IMG/VR virus record: IMGVR_UViG_3300022924_000074
Span: 1-23,898 of that record
DNA length: 23,898 nucleotides
Source of the DNA: a virus
Direction: 5' to 3' (one strand)
Position numbers and translations under genes: made by a program
The notes under the pieces: model-generated
Seen by the model: only the letters and a program-made list of their open reading frames with translations
The model's database searches: none
What the model was told of the DNA's origin: nothing
Shown here: in pieces, positions 1 to 8,284 of the stretch
How the letters are laid out: every line of letters begins with the position of its first letter
How positions within the stretch are numbered: position 1 is the first letter of the stretch

Positions 1-23
1 TAACCCCTATGTGTTTCGGCCAT
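1..23 (-). CDS. 5' end of a further tail-region gene, cut by the window edge
   Basis: Directly after the stop of the J-like gene, an ATG at 23 opens a frame that stays open to the window edge (M-A-E-T-H-R-G). An in-frame GTG at 35 is a second possible start. The spacing suits the tightly packed operon, but only seven codons are visible, so no function can be given. Confidence 0.35.
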
Positions 24-37
24 GATACCACGCACAA

Positions 38-2770
38 TTAACTCGGCGGGAACGCGTCGTCGTCTGCGTACATCCTCACATCGTAATTGACAGCCTTCAC
101 GCTGCAGGTGCGCGTTCCGCTTGGTGACACATCCGTAATTAATGCGGGGAAGGCCCACGTCGATTCATGCCCGAACTGGATGATGGGCGGCGTGTCAATG
201 TTGCCCGACACGTTAGGTACGAAGTCCAAGGTAGGAATGGTGAACGTGTAGTCGTCGACGTAGGTCGCGACGTAGGGGCCGGATGCGCTGCCGTCAAGAC
301 GACGCACAACGACTTTGTGAACTCCGGGCGCCGTCCAGTCGAGCGGCTGCGAAACTTCCAGAGTGATCGGGTTACCTGGCGTGTATGGCTGCGGCAAGTA
401 GCTGACTACCTCGGCGCTCTGCCCGTAGCCCGGCGTGGCAACGCCGAGCGCCACGTAGTCGAAGTAGGCACTGTTCAACGCGTCAAGCTCTGTCTTGAAG
501 CTGTACTGGCGCTGGCGGTAAATATGGCCGCGGCGGCGGCGCATACCAATGCGCCACGCTTTGTACCGAACGCCCACGCCGTCTACGCGGATCTTTTCCA
601 CGCGTTCGCCTGCGTCGCCTGGCAGTCTGCATTCTACGGTTTCATCCTGTCGCGTGATGTGGTCGTAATACTCAACGTCCACGCCATCGAAGTCATCCGG
701 CTGATCCGGCATCACGAAGTTATCGGCCAAGGGCTCGAGCATGATGTGGGGGTTGTAAACGTGGTCGAACGCAGGGCCACGCGGCTCATCGCGCACTGGC
801 ACCAGCAGGCCGCGATCGATCGTCAGTTCGGAGAAGCCGGCCTGTAAAGCGTCGATCAAGTTCGACTTGACCGTCTTGGAGTCGTTGACAATGCGGTCGT
901 AGGTATCGCCGCGTGGTGTCCAGCGGGTTGACTCCAACCTATCCAGTTCGGCCAGGTCTATATCCGTCGTGTCGTTGTACCCGACGTTGCGGATGATGTG
1001 CCCGATCGCCGCGGAGATTTCACGCGTCGGCTCAGGCGCTTGCCATACCCCGCCGCGTAACACCGGCAGAATACGAGTGCACGACAGGTTAATAAGGCTT
1101 TCGCTTTGCGAAGAGATCCTGTCCCCTCCGCGGATGTTGCAAGTCATCACAGTCAAACCGGCGTAGCTGTTCGGCGAGGAATTGACCATATACCCCTTGA
1201 GAGCTTTCCACATCATGGTGTCGTTCTGTTCTTTGTCCGGATCCCCGCTCCCCTGGTTGACGAATATTTTCTTCATCCGCACTTCGGGGCGCATAGCGTA
1301 GGGCAACACTACTCGGTAGGAGTAACCCTGAGCGTCAAGCGTGTTGTCGGTCGCTTGGATCGTTGTAGCCGTCCACGCCCCGCCCAGTGCCATATCCCGG
1401 TATTCAAGGGACTGGTAAGCGATCAACTGGCCGTAGTTTCCTTTCGCGTCCAGGAATACGATACCGCTCGGGTAGAAGATATCTACTTCGATTTGCGTCA
1501 CGACCTGCCCGACAGGACACGCGGGGAAGGGCCCGCGGTAGCCAGCTACTAGGTTGGAACTGTCCAATAGGATTTGCGCAACGTTGGACGACAGTGCGTC
1601 CCAGCCCGGCCATGAGTTGTCATCAGTCCCATCCGCGCGCAGGCGCTTGACCTGCATCGTAGAAGTGGTGATCGCCAAGATGCGGAATTTAAACCCACGA
1701 TACGACATCGCCATGACGACCGGCCCCGTAACCAATCCTGTGCCGGGGGCCCCGCCATCGTAGTCAAGTTCCAACGTCGTAGGGCTAACAGCCGATACCG
1801 TATAGAAGCCTTGGTTCTGTCCAGTGATCTGGATCTCATCGCCGACAATAAAATTGAACTGGGCGATAGGCCCGGAAATCACATCTCGCCCGCCTGTCCC
1901 GGTGCCATCCGCGATGGTGAAGTTGTAAGGCGCCGCAGGATTGACGATAAGACCTATTGTCCAGTCGGGAGGAAAAGTCCCTGCCCCTGTTGGTAGCGTT
2001 ACTGTATCCCCGCTGAAATTCATCACCGAAGCCGTAACGTTAGAAGTTAAACCGCCACTACTTACGGTCAGCTCAAGACCGGAGGCACCGGTATTACTGG
2101 CCCCAACTTCAGGCGCCGTGTACCAAAAGAAATGCGCGGGATCTGCCGATATGTCCTGGCCCGGTTGGTATATGGAGAACGTAGCATCCGCTCCCAACGA
2201 GTTCAGCGGAGTCTCGCCTGTCTTAACTTCGTTCGAGTTGATCAGATAGGATCCTTGTCCTACCCCTAAACAAAACTCAGTACGGATCTCTCGCGGTGAA
2301 GCGAAATAGCTACGCGGAGGGACAAGGATGTCAGGGTAGCGCTGTGGGTTATAGCCAAACAGCTCAGGCCGCACGTCGTTGATCTTGACTTTGTTGCCCT
2401 TACTACTGGACTGGTCGAGGGGCTTGCCTTGAGGTCCTGAACTAGTGTTCGGCATGCCGGGTAGCTTCGGCATGAGCAAACCCACCACTGCTTTTGCGCC
2501 TGCGACCAGTGCGAAGGTAATCGAGAAAGGGTCCGTGCCTTTCGGTTCACGGTAGATCTCTACGCGGTCTTCTGCGGTGATCAACGCGTTCAGCCACTGG
2601 CGAGGCAAAAGCCTTTCGTCGTTCACGTACAGGCTTATCGCCAGCTTATCCAGGGGGGTGCGTTTTGAGATGCCGTGACGGTAAAGCCACTCCGCGACCA
2701 TTTGCGGCTTGCGGATCTTATAGGTTTCCTTCCCTTCGTCCGAAAGGCGGCTCGCGTAGATTTCAATCAT
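38..2770 (-). CDS. Tail tip / host-specificity protein, phage lambda gpJ-like
   Basis: A 910-residue protein in the position and size class of the tail-tip hub and central fibre of lambda-like siphophages, which closes the tail tube and contacts the host receptor. It has an N-terminal hub-like segment, a Gly/Ala-rich hydrophobic stretch around residues 83-105 as in J-like proteins, a long beta-rich middle, and a C-terminal end with NYDVRMYADD, resembling the usual end of the conserved J core. The ATG at 2770 is preferred because it overlaps the NlpC stop as ATGA. A GTG 45 bases upstream would add 15 residues but would lie well inside the preceding gene. The protein is shorter than lambda gpJ (over 1,100 residues) and seems to lack a large C-terminal receptor-binding extension, which the tailspikes may replace. 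The family call is firm; the receptor is unknown. Confidence 0.85.
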   Translation of the reverse strand: MIEIYASRLSDEGKETYKIRKPQMVAEWLYRHGISKRTPLDKLAISLYVNDERLLPRQWLNALITAEDRVEIYREPKGTDPFSITFALVAGAKAVVGLLMPKLPGMPNTSSGPQGKPLDQSSSKGNKVKINDVRPELFGYNPQRYPDILVPPRSYFASPREIRTEFCLGVGQGSYLINSNEVKTGETPLNSLGADATFSIYQPGQDISADPAHFFWYTAPEVGASNTGASGLELTVSSGGLTSNVTASVMNFSGDTVTLPTGAGTFPPDWTIGLIVNPAAPYNFTIADGTGTGGRDVISGPIAQFNFIVGDEIQITGQNQGFYTVSAVSPTTLELDYDGGAPGTGLVTGPVVMAMSYRGFKFRILAITTSTMQVKRLRADGTDDNSWPGWDALSSNVAQILLDSSNLVAGYRGPFPACPVGQVVTQIEVDIFYPSGIVFLDAKGNYGQLIAYQSLEYRDMALGGAWTATTIQATDNTLDAQGYSYRVVLPYAMRPEVRMKKIFVNQGSGDPDKEQNDTMMWKALKGYMVNSSPNSYAGLTVMTCNIRGGDRISSQSESLINLSCTRILPVLRGGVWQAPEPTREISAAIGHIIRNVGYNDTTDIDLAELDRLESTRWTPRGDTYDRIVNDSKTVKSNLIDALQAGFSELTIDRGLLVPVRDEPRGPAFDHVYNPHIMLEPLADNFVMPDQPDDFDGVDVEYYDHITRQDETVECRLPGDAGERVEKIRVDGVGVRYKAWRIGMRRRRGHIYRQRQYSFKTELDALNSAYFDYVALGVATPGYGQSAEVVSYLPQPYTPGNPITLEVSQPLDWTAPGVHKVVVRRLDGSASGPYVATYVDDYTFTIPTLDFVPNVSGNIDTPPIIQFGHESTWAFPALITDVSPSGTRTCSVKAVNYDVRMYADDDAFPPS

Positions 2771-3162
2771 GGGCGGTCTCGGTGGAAGGTCACGGTAGAG
2801 TGGTCGCGCAGCCACTTGTGCAGCGGCATGCAGCGGGGGCCGCGCGCCGGGTTGATCTCCAGGATGCGCAGCCCGTCCGACGAATCGATGACCAGCGCAA
2901 CGTGGGTACAGATGCGCCCGATCATCACCGCCGCGATGGCGCCATGCTCAGGCTCGCAACGCTCCATGCAGGATGACTCTTCCTCGTAGGCCCTGGTGAA
3001 CTCACGCGGATCGGTATTGCGCAGGCTGCCGTACTCGGCCAGGAGACGTTTGCCCAGTTCAGTGTGGCGGACAAGACGGACTAGGCCCCAGCAATCGAAC
3101 TTGTCAGGGCCGCGGGCGCCGTCCTCGTAGGAGCAACCGAGATACTTATTCACCCAGAGCAT
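2767..3162 (-). CDS. NlpC/P60 cysteine peptidase, gpK-like tail-tip protein
   Basis: A 131-residue NlpC/P60 domain. This family cleaves peptide bonds in peptidoglycan stem peptides; in phage tails it sits at the tip and aids assembly or local wall penetration. The probable catalytic Cys24 is in FDCWGLVRLVR, the His87 in CTHVALVID, and a third polar residue is near EIN (102-104). Lambda gpK also has an N-terminal JAB/MPN domain; that part is absent here, as is a gpI-like gene. The start ATG at 3162 lies inside the end of the upstream HNH gene, 13 bases overlapping, with only a modest GTGAG ribosome site inside the HNH reading frame. The stop overlaps the J-like start as ATGA. Confidence 0.9.
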   Translation of the reverse strand: MLWVNKYLGCSYEDGARGPDKFDCWGLVRLVRHTELGKRLLAEYGSLRNTDPREFTRAYEEESSCMERCEPEHGAIAAVMIGRICTHVALVIDSSDGLRILEINPARGPRCMPLHKWLRDHSTVTFHRDRP

Positions 3163-3695
3163 ACGGAGTTCTCACTATTATACGGCGCGGGGATTTTGCC
3201 GTGATCGGGATCGAATTTACCTTTCCTAAACTCTTCGACCTTTCTCTCAGCTTCGTCCAATTCCAGGAAGCGCCCGAGATATACTCCGGCGGCGTAGACT
3301 TGCCACTTTGCCTTTCTACTGTTCCCGCATACACCCGTTACTCCGGATTTATTATTCCGATTCTTGCTCCTATTTCTCTGATTATCTCCGTTTGAATCCC
3401 GTAGGTTCAACCACCGATTATCAGTGGCATCTCTGTTTTCGTGGTCAATTTCTTCTGGGGGCAGTGCGCCCGTCATGTATACCCACGCCAAACGATGCGC
3501 TGCGTGGGAGACACCCGCTAGGCGTATTAGGACGTCCTTGTACCCTCCGGGAGCGGTTCGTATACAGCCCGCCTCTTTCCCCGCGTAATTAGTATTCCAC
3601 TGTTTTGGGAAGGTCGGCTGCGGCAGCCAAGTGAAAATGCCCGACGCGGGGTCGTAGCTAAGACGCGATTTCAAATATTCTTGGGAAATTTTCAT
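3150..3695 (-). CDS. HNH homing endonuclease with C-terminal AP2 domain
   Basis: A 181-residue free-standing endonuclease of the HNH_3/AP2 type. The HNH part spans about residues 60-108, with AAHRLAWVYMTG, the EIDH motif (His85), Asn93 and Asn97. An AP2-type DNA-binding domain follows at about 116-160 (SGVTGV...KWQVYAAG...YLGRF). Such genes are selfish elements that copy themselves into phages lacking them. The start ATG at 3695 has GAGGTG five bases upstream; an ATG at 3700 is out of frame and stops after two codons. The gene is visibly richer in A+T than the tail genes around it. It separates the DUF1833 and NlpC genes, which normally adjoin, and its last codons overlap the NlpC start. A role in the virion is unlikely. 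Confidence 0.9.
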   Translation of the reverse strand: MKISQEYLKSRLSYDPASGIFTWLPQPTFPKQWNTNYAGKEAGCIRTAPGGYKDVLIRLAGVSHAAHRLAWVYMTGALPPEEIDHENRDATDNRWLNLRDSNGDNQRNRSKNRNNKSGVTGVCGNSRKAKWQVYAAGVYLGRFLELDEAERKVEEFRKGKFDPDHGKIPAPYNSENSVCSG

Positions 3696-3788
3696 ACCAT
3701 CACCTCGTGGTTCACCTAAGAGGAAATAGCAGCAGGGGTAGGTGAAACCCTTTTCGACTGGCCGGCCTAGCTGCTTGATGCGATTGTA
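3696..3788 (-). other. Open in-frame stretch between DUF1833 stop and HNH start
   Basis: These 93 bases continue, without a stop, in the same frame as both the DUF1833 gene (after its TGA) and the HNH gene. They would encode 31 residues including KQLGRPVEKGF. There is no ATG, GTG or TTG start in this frame before the HNH ATG. The stretch may be a displaced remnant of the original gene junction or simple chance. It also holds an 8-base palindrome GGCCGGCC. I see no terminator or promoter in it. Confidence 0.4.
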
Positions 3789-4283
3789 TCAGATGTACCT
3801 GAGCGCAGGAGCGTAGTTCACAGTGTACAACGCTCGCGGCCACGCGACACCGATCATGTTGAAGTACCCTGTCTCCAACTGCGCTTCCTGCCCTTGCAGC
3901 GTGCCGCCGAGCACCGTCAAGACGTAAGGCTTTTCGGCCGGCGCCGATAGGTTCGTGTTCAGATATGTGCGGTAGATCGCGGTAACCCTGGCGTTCGCCT
4001 CGATCGCCTGGTCGATACGTTTGGACACTTCGCCAGTGGTGTTATCCACCGCGAAGGCCAAAGTCTGGTTCCCCTTGTTGTTCTTCGCGGCCAGGGCGAT
4101 ATCAATGTTCGCGGCGATGAAGGTCACCGTTCTGGCGTCCTCCGTCACCGCGGTTACGTCATCGAACCCGTTGCAAATAAAGACCGGCTCGGCCCACCCT
4201 GCCGAGGTCAATTCGAGCGTCCTATAGATCGCATCAAGACGCTCGTTCGCGCCGGCGTTGACTTCCGCTAGGATCTGACTCAA
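3789..4283 (-). CDS. DUF1833 minor tail protein (gpL position)
   Basis: A 164-residue protein matching the DUF1833 pattern: a central NNTTGEVSKRIDQAIE helix region, an IYRTYL segment, and a C-terminal end of the type NMIGVAWPRALYTVNYAPALRY. Proteins of this family occur in the tail-tip operon just before NlpC/P60 proteins, in the place of lambda gpL, and are presumed parts of the tail tip. The start is TTG at 4283, overlapping the tailspike stop as TTGA; no in-frame ATG lies near, and GGGTG four bases upstream is a weak ribosome site. The gene probably depends on translational coupling. Normally the gpM-like gene would come directly upstream; here two spike genes intervene. Confidence 0.75.
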   Translation of the reverse strand: MSQILAEVNAGANERLDAIYRTLELTSAGWAEPVFICNGFDDVTAVTEDARTVTFIAANIDIALAAKNNKGNQTLAFAVDNTTGEVSKRIDQAIEANARVTAIYRTYLNTNLSAPAEKPYVLTVLGGTLQGQEAQLETGYFNMIGVAWPRALYTVNYAPALRYI

Positions 4284-6511
4284 AGGGCACCCATTACAAA
4301 CCAGGTTAGTTGCTCGTAGATCACGCTGTACACTTCGCCGGCGGCCACTGCTTCCGATTCCAGTTCGCCTTCCGCGTTGCGCACTTCAGGTTTGGCCGGC
4401 CAGGTGTTCAGTTGTACGACCGCGTAGTCTAGAGCATTCAGACCTTCTGTAGCGAAAGCTGCCACGACATCCTGGGCGATTACCCCAAAGTGCCGGCGTT
4501 CGATACCAGCCTCCATCTCGCTGCGCAGCAGGAAGGACCGGGTTAGACCCTTGCAAATCGTCGCTACGCGCTTCTCCGCTTCGGTAAGCGATTGGATATC
4601 TGCTTTCTTACGGGCGTCTGATGTAACCGTAAAGGCCACTTGCGTTGCGCCCCCAGCCCATGCTGCTCCTGCCGCACCGCACTGTGTCACGTTGTTGAAC
4701 ATCGGTTGGAAAGAGTTCTGACCCGAGTCGTTGGCTAGTCGTACACCGATGGTCTTGTTCAGTACGCCCGGCGAAGTTACGTGCTGATACTCGGCCACCC
4801 ACCAATCCGAGCGCCCTACGTACTGGCCGGTACCGCCGCCGGTGTAGTCGCTGTAAAAGCCGAAACCAGAAGACTGCAATTGGTTAGAGTCCCCGAACTG
4901 GTAGTTACGGATCTCATACGCTGGAAGGAAGCTGCTTACCTTGTGCGACAGGTAATTACGCAGTTGCAGAGTCACCCCATCGTTCTGTTTGTATGCCAGG
5001 CGGATGTTCGCTGCGATACCGAGGGTGTCAGCGTTCATGTAGCGATTGTTATCCGAGTTAATTATGCCTCGGCCCGTTGCATCCGTCTCGAAATCCACTG
5101 TTCCCGGGAACATCCGGCACCCTTCGACGTTGACCGTCGCATGGTCGGCGAAGATCTTGGACGAGCTGACCGAGTGCAGGAAGCAATTCTTCATGTCGAC
5201 AGGGCCGATCTTTTGACCCGTGAAGACACCGGCAGCAGCTCGACCCACGTTGTACGTGCATTGCTCAAAGTCTACGCCGATGAAGGTGATAGGTCCGTTT
5301 CCGGAACCGGCCAGCCAGCCGTAGTCGACCTTCTCAATGAAGCCGCCACTTACGATTACGCCGTTAGCTTCAGCGTCTTGGTCGAACAGGATACCGCCTT
5401 GTCCGGTTTTGAATTCGCCCCATATACGGGGGACGCTGATGGTCATGCCGTTGGCTGCGGAGTCTTTCAAGAAGTGCAGGGCGAATCCAGTGAAGTTCTC
5501 GATCACCGGTCCGTCGAATTTGAGGCCCCACGTGTGGGGACCAACTTGTACACCGTCCCCTGGGCTGAATTGGATTTCGCAGTCGATATTTGAGTACGGC
5601 ATGCGCTCTATGTAGATACCGTGGGCGGCAGTATCTTGGCAGTCAAGAATAATGCCTTTACCAACACGGGCTTTCCATCTCGCAGGGTTAGGACCGGTGA
5701 CTATCGAACCTTTCTGCCCTTTCATGAAGATGAACATGTGACCGTTCAGTTCAGTACCGCCGATCGCCAACGGTAAGTTAATCCCCGTATACCCGGGCAT
5801 CGCCACGATGCGAGCGTTATCGCCGTCTACCTGATGCGCTTCCTGAAACCATACAGGCTTGCTCACCATGTAGGTTCCTTGCGGAAACCAGAGTGGAGGA
5901 ACCAAGTAAGAAGGCCCTACCGATACACTGGCGTAAGAGGCCGCGAATGCTCGGGCAGCGTCAATAGCCGCCCAGTCGTCGGTCATGCCGTCGCCCTTGG
6001 CCCCGAAGTCTTTTACGTCGATGTACTGGCCCAACTTCTCCGGGAGGGGCCTACCGACTGCCCCCACGGCGTCACGCAACCAGCCGATGAGGCCCGCGCC
6101 ATTATCCGGATCGGTAATGTCTAGCAAGGCGAGGCGCAGAGAAGCATCGCCCACGTCGACTAGCAGGAGTTGATCGGTTGCCCAGTTGCCCGTCAGGTTC
6201 ACCGGGAAGCTTGCAGGCATCTTCACCTTGTACACGGAGCCGGCGCGGTCGATAAGCTGCGTAGGGCGCAGCACGGTAAGCGGCGTGCCGTCCACGTAGA
6301 CCAGGTGGGCAGCCTCGAACCCCATGGCCTCTAGGAAGTCGGTCACCAGCTTCTGCATGCCGGCCCATGTCTCACGACGCTTGTTGAAGCGGTCGTAGAA
6401 CGATGGCAGCTCCGAGTTCATCGCGTCGTCGAAGTTCGAGGCGTTGTTGAACAGCACCTTGACTTCCGTCGAGCCTAGTGGGAACTGCGTGGTTGGGTAG
6501 GTGTTGGCCAT
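4280..6511 (-). CDS. Tailspike with pectate-lyase fold and S74 autocleaved chaperone domain
   Basis: A 743-residue trimeric spike candidate that would bind and possibly cut capsule or O-antigen. The N-terminal part (1-160) holds an anchor helix region similar to that of the neighbouring spike. A pectate-lyase superfamily start, VKDFGAKGDG, lies at 166-175, followed by a long beta-helix-like region to about 460 and a beta-rich part to about 625. The C-terminal 115 residues match the peptidase S74 intramolecular chaperone: SDARKKADI places Ser631 and Lys636 at the five-residue spacing of the endosialidase Ser-Lys dyad, followed by HFGVIAQDV. In this family the chaperone folds the trimer and then cuts itself off just before the serine, so the mature spike would be about 630 residues. 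The start ATG at 6511 has AGAG eight bases upstream. The glycan target and catalytic residues of the beta-helix cannot be read from sequence. Confidence 0.85.
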   Translation of the reverse strand: MANTYPTTQFPLGSTEVKVLFNNASNFDDAMNSELPSFYDRFNKRRETWAGMQKLVTDFLEAMGFEAAHLVYVDGTPLTVLRPTQLIDRAGSVYKVKMPASFPVNLTGNWATDQLLLVDVGDASLRLALLDITDPDNGAGLIGWLRDAVGAVGRPLPEKLGQYIDVKDFGAKGDGMTDDWAAIDAARAFAASYASVSVGPSYLVPPLWFPQGTYMVSKPVWFQEAHQVDGDNARIVAMPGYTGINLPLAIGGTELNGHMFIFMKGQKGSIVTGPNPARWKARVGKGIILDCQDTAAHGIYIERMPYSNIDCEIQFSPGDGVQVGPHTWGLKFDGPVIENFTGFALHFLKDSAANGMTISVPRIWGEFKTGQGGILFDQDAEANGVIVSGGFIEKVDYGWLAGSGNGPITFIGVDFEQCTYNVGRAAAGVFTGQKIGPVDMKNCFLHSVSSSKIFADHATVNVEGCRMFPGTVDFETDATGRGIINSDNNRYMNADTLGIAANIRLAYKQNDGVTLQLRNYLSHKVSSFLPAYEIRNYQFGDSNQLQSSGFGFYSDYTGGGTGQYVGRSDWWVAEYQHVTSPGVLNKTIGVRLANDSGQNSFQPMFNNVTQCGAAGAAWAGGATQVAFTVTSDARKKADIQSLTEAEKRVATICKGLTRSFLLRSEMEAGIERRHFGVIAQDVVAAFATEGLNALDYAVVQLNTWPAKPEVRNAEGELESEAVAAGEVYSVIYEQLTWFVMGAL

Positions 6512-6546
6512 GTCGGATCTCTGGTTCTAAAACTCGGAAGTTAGCC

Positions 6547-6562
6547 GCCGCCGTTAGGCGGC
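6547..6562 (-). other. GC-rich hairpin around the stop codon of the first spike
   Basis: GCCGCC and GGCGGC form a perfect 6-base stem around a TAAC loop. The TAA stop of the upstream spike gene lies in the loop. No T-run directly follows on the minus strand, so this is not a convincing rho-independent terminator. It could protect mRNA ends or slow readthrough. Confidence 0.35.
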
Positions 6563-8284
6563 AACCCCGTAAATTTGTCGGACTGCATCGCTACTGGTCG
6601 TGATGGTAAGCGACGTAAGCGACGTAACGCTAGCAACGAACCTCCCGCTCGCAGATGTAACGGCCACGTAGTCTGTGCCAACTGCCCATGCGCGACGAGC
6701 AAATGGCCGCGCTATCGCAGATTGGTACAGGCCGCCAGTGACGGCCCCCGTAGAGACCTCTATATGCTCGTAGTTATTCAAGCTATCGAGCAGGGTGACC
6801 ACTGTAGCTGCGCCCGAGGCGCTGCCGCTAAACAACAGCACGTGCCCGTCGATATTGGTCAGGGTACCAGCGTCCGTGTAGAAGTTGGACGTTCCTTTAG
6901 ATGCGCCGGTTGTTCCGATTTCGTTTCGACTGCCCGCCGCGACCCCATATGCGTAAGGGTATTTGTTCGTGTAACCACCGTCTCGGATGATATTTTCTTT
7001 TGCTTTGTTCTCGTCACCTTCTATGCGAATAGCCGAGAACTGTCCATTAACTGAGGTGCTGGCGCCACTTATGTTGTTGCCAGTTACAGTATTTCGGTTG
7101 CCGATTAGTACGGTAATCGCCTCTTCACCAATGTTGATGAAGTGATTCCGGCATATGAAGCTGTCATCCCATCCCTGAGCCCGAACGGCTTTCTTGGCGA
7201 TATTCTCAAAAGTATTATCTACGACTATCAATCGGCTATGGTGTGCAGCGCCGGCGGCAATGCCGTGGGAGGAAACCCCGCCGTACACGTTGCGGAACGT
7301 GCAGAATGCTACGATGATATTTTTGTCGACCGTAAGGTCATACACACCGAAACCTGGGAAGCCAGCGGCGTTGGCAGAGTCGATGTTGATGCACTCGTAC
7401 GAACCGGCGCCTGCGAACGTCTGATCTTGGAAGGTACATTTGAAGAACAGCGCGTCGGTGCTCGCGTTGATCTCGATATTGTGACTCTCCCAGCCGTTTT
7501 TGAAGACGCAGTATTCCCATACGAGCCCGATAGAGTGACCCATAACGAAGGCAGCAGAGGTCCGAACACCGGGGATACCTCCAAGGTCGAAGGTGCCGCC
7601 AGTAATCCTGATGTTACCGTCGCCTAGATACCCCGTGGCGTAAGTCGCGTTGCCTACTTCGCCGTTTACGAACATCCAGGAATCAAGGTTGCCGACGCGT
7701 TTAACTACCGTGCCGGGATCAAAGACCAAGTGCGTGTTTGCCCGAATTCTGTTATGGCGGTCTTTGACGTACGCCCCAGTGCTTAGGGGAAAGCCTACGG
7801 ATTTGCCGGCACCAGCAATTAACGCGGCCTCGATGGCCGCCCAGTCGATTAGATCTGCGCCGGAGGTTACGAACGGGTAGTCGACTTGCACCGCGCCCAG
7901 GTTTGCGTAGCCCCGATAAGCGGAAAAGCCGATCGTGTACCACTCCGATACCGGGTGGGAAGTGCCGTCCCCAATCGCGCCGAAGTCCTTAACGGAGATA
8001 TCATATTCCCGCGTCTTGGTTTGGATTGGCCTATCAAGATGGCCTGCGCCTACAGGACTGAACGTAACGAGATTCGCACCATTCGCAGCGGCCAGGTCGT
8101 TACGTAAGGAAAGCGCCGGCGATACTGCAGCCTCTAGACCCGCAAGCGTCAGACGCTCGGTACCTAGGCGATCTAAAAAGGTTTCGAGAGTGCTGTTAAC
8201 GATCTCGTCGATATGCTTGGCGTTATCGTCCAGGTCGCGAGGATCGATCGAAGGGACCGGGTTGCCCGTATTGTAAAAACTCAT
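6554..8284 (-). CDS. Tailspike / tail fibre protein with pectate-lyase-like beta-helix
   Basis: A 576-residue spike candidate. The N-terminus, MSFYNTGNPVPSIDPRDLDD, is the type of virion-anchor sequence I associate with tailspikes of Pseudomonas and related phages. A second anchor helix region (21-54) resembles residues 23-56 of the neighbouring spike. A pectate-lyase superfamily start, VKDFGAIGDG, lies at 98-107, then the usual spike insertion before DWAAIEAAL, then a parallel beta-helix with repeated short NxI/NxF turns (for example CTFRNVYGG, NTFENI, NHFINI). There is no S74 chaperone; a compact Ser/Thr-rich end closes the protein. The ATG at 8284 is chosen because it overlaps the upstream stop as ATGA and begins the conserved anchor exactly; a GTG 12 bases upstream is less likely. 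A depolymerase role is inferred from the fold only. Confidence 0.85.
   Translation of the reverse strand: MSFYNTGNPVPSIDPRDLDDNAKHIDEIVNSTLETFLDRLGTERLTLAGLEAAVSPALSLRNDLAAANGANLVTFSPVGAGHLDRPIQTKTREYDISVKDFGAIGDGTSHPVSEWYTIGFSAYRGYANLGAVQVDYPFVTSGADLIDWAAIEAALIAGAGKSVGFPLSTGAYVKDRHNRIRANTHLVFDPGTVVKRVGNLDSWMFVNGEVGNATYATGYLGDGNIRITGGTFDLGGIPGVRTSAAFVMGHSIGLVWEYCVFKNGWESHNIEINASTDALFFKCTFQDQTFAGAGSYECINIDSANAAGFPGFGVYDLTVDKNIIVAFCTFRNVYGGVSSHGIAAGAAHHSRLIVVDNTFENIAKKAVRAQGWDDSFICRNHFINIGEEAITVLIGNRNTVTGNNISGASTSVNGQFSAIRIEGDENKAKENIIRDGGYTNKYPYAYGVAAGSRNEIGTTGASKGTSNFYTDAGTLTNIDGHVLLFSGSASGAATVVTLLDSLNNYEHIEVSTGAVTGGLYQSAIARPFARRAWAVGTDYVAVTSASGRFVASVTSLTSLTITTSSDAVRQIYGVAA

Noticed and set aside
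2771-2815. Upstream GTG start for the J-like protein
   Set aside because: It would overlap NlpC by 49 bases; the ATG at 2770 gives a classic ATGA overlap.
3177-3182. Perfect TATAAT on the minus strand just before the NlpC gene
   Set aside because: The hexamer 17 bases upstream (ATCACG) is not a -35 box, and the site lies inside the HNH coding frame; likely chance.
4781-5593. Plus-strand frame of 270 codons opposite the second spike
   Set aside because: Antisense shadow of the spike gene without recognisable protein features.
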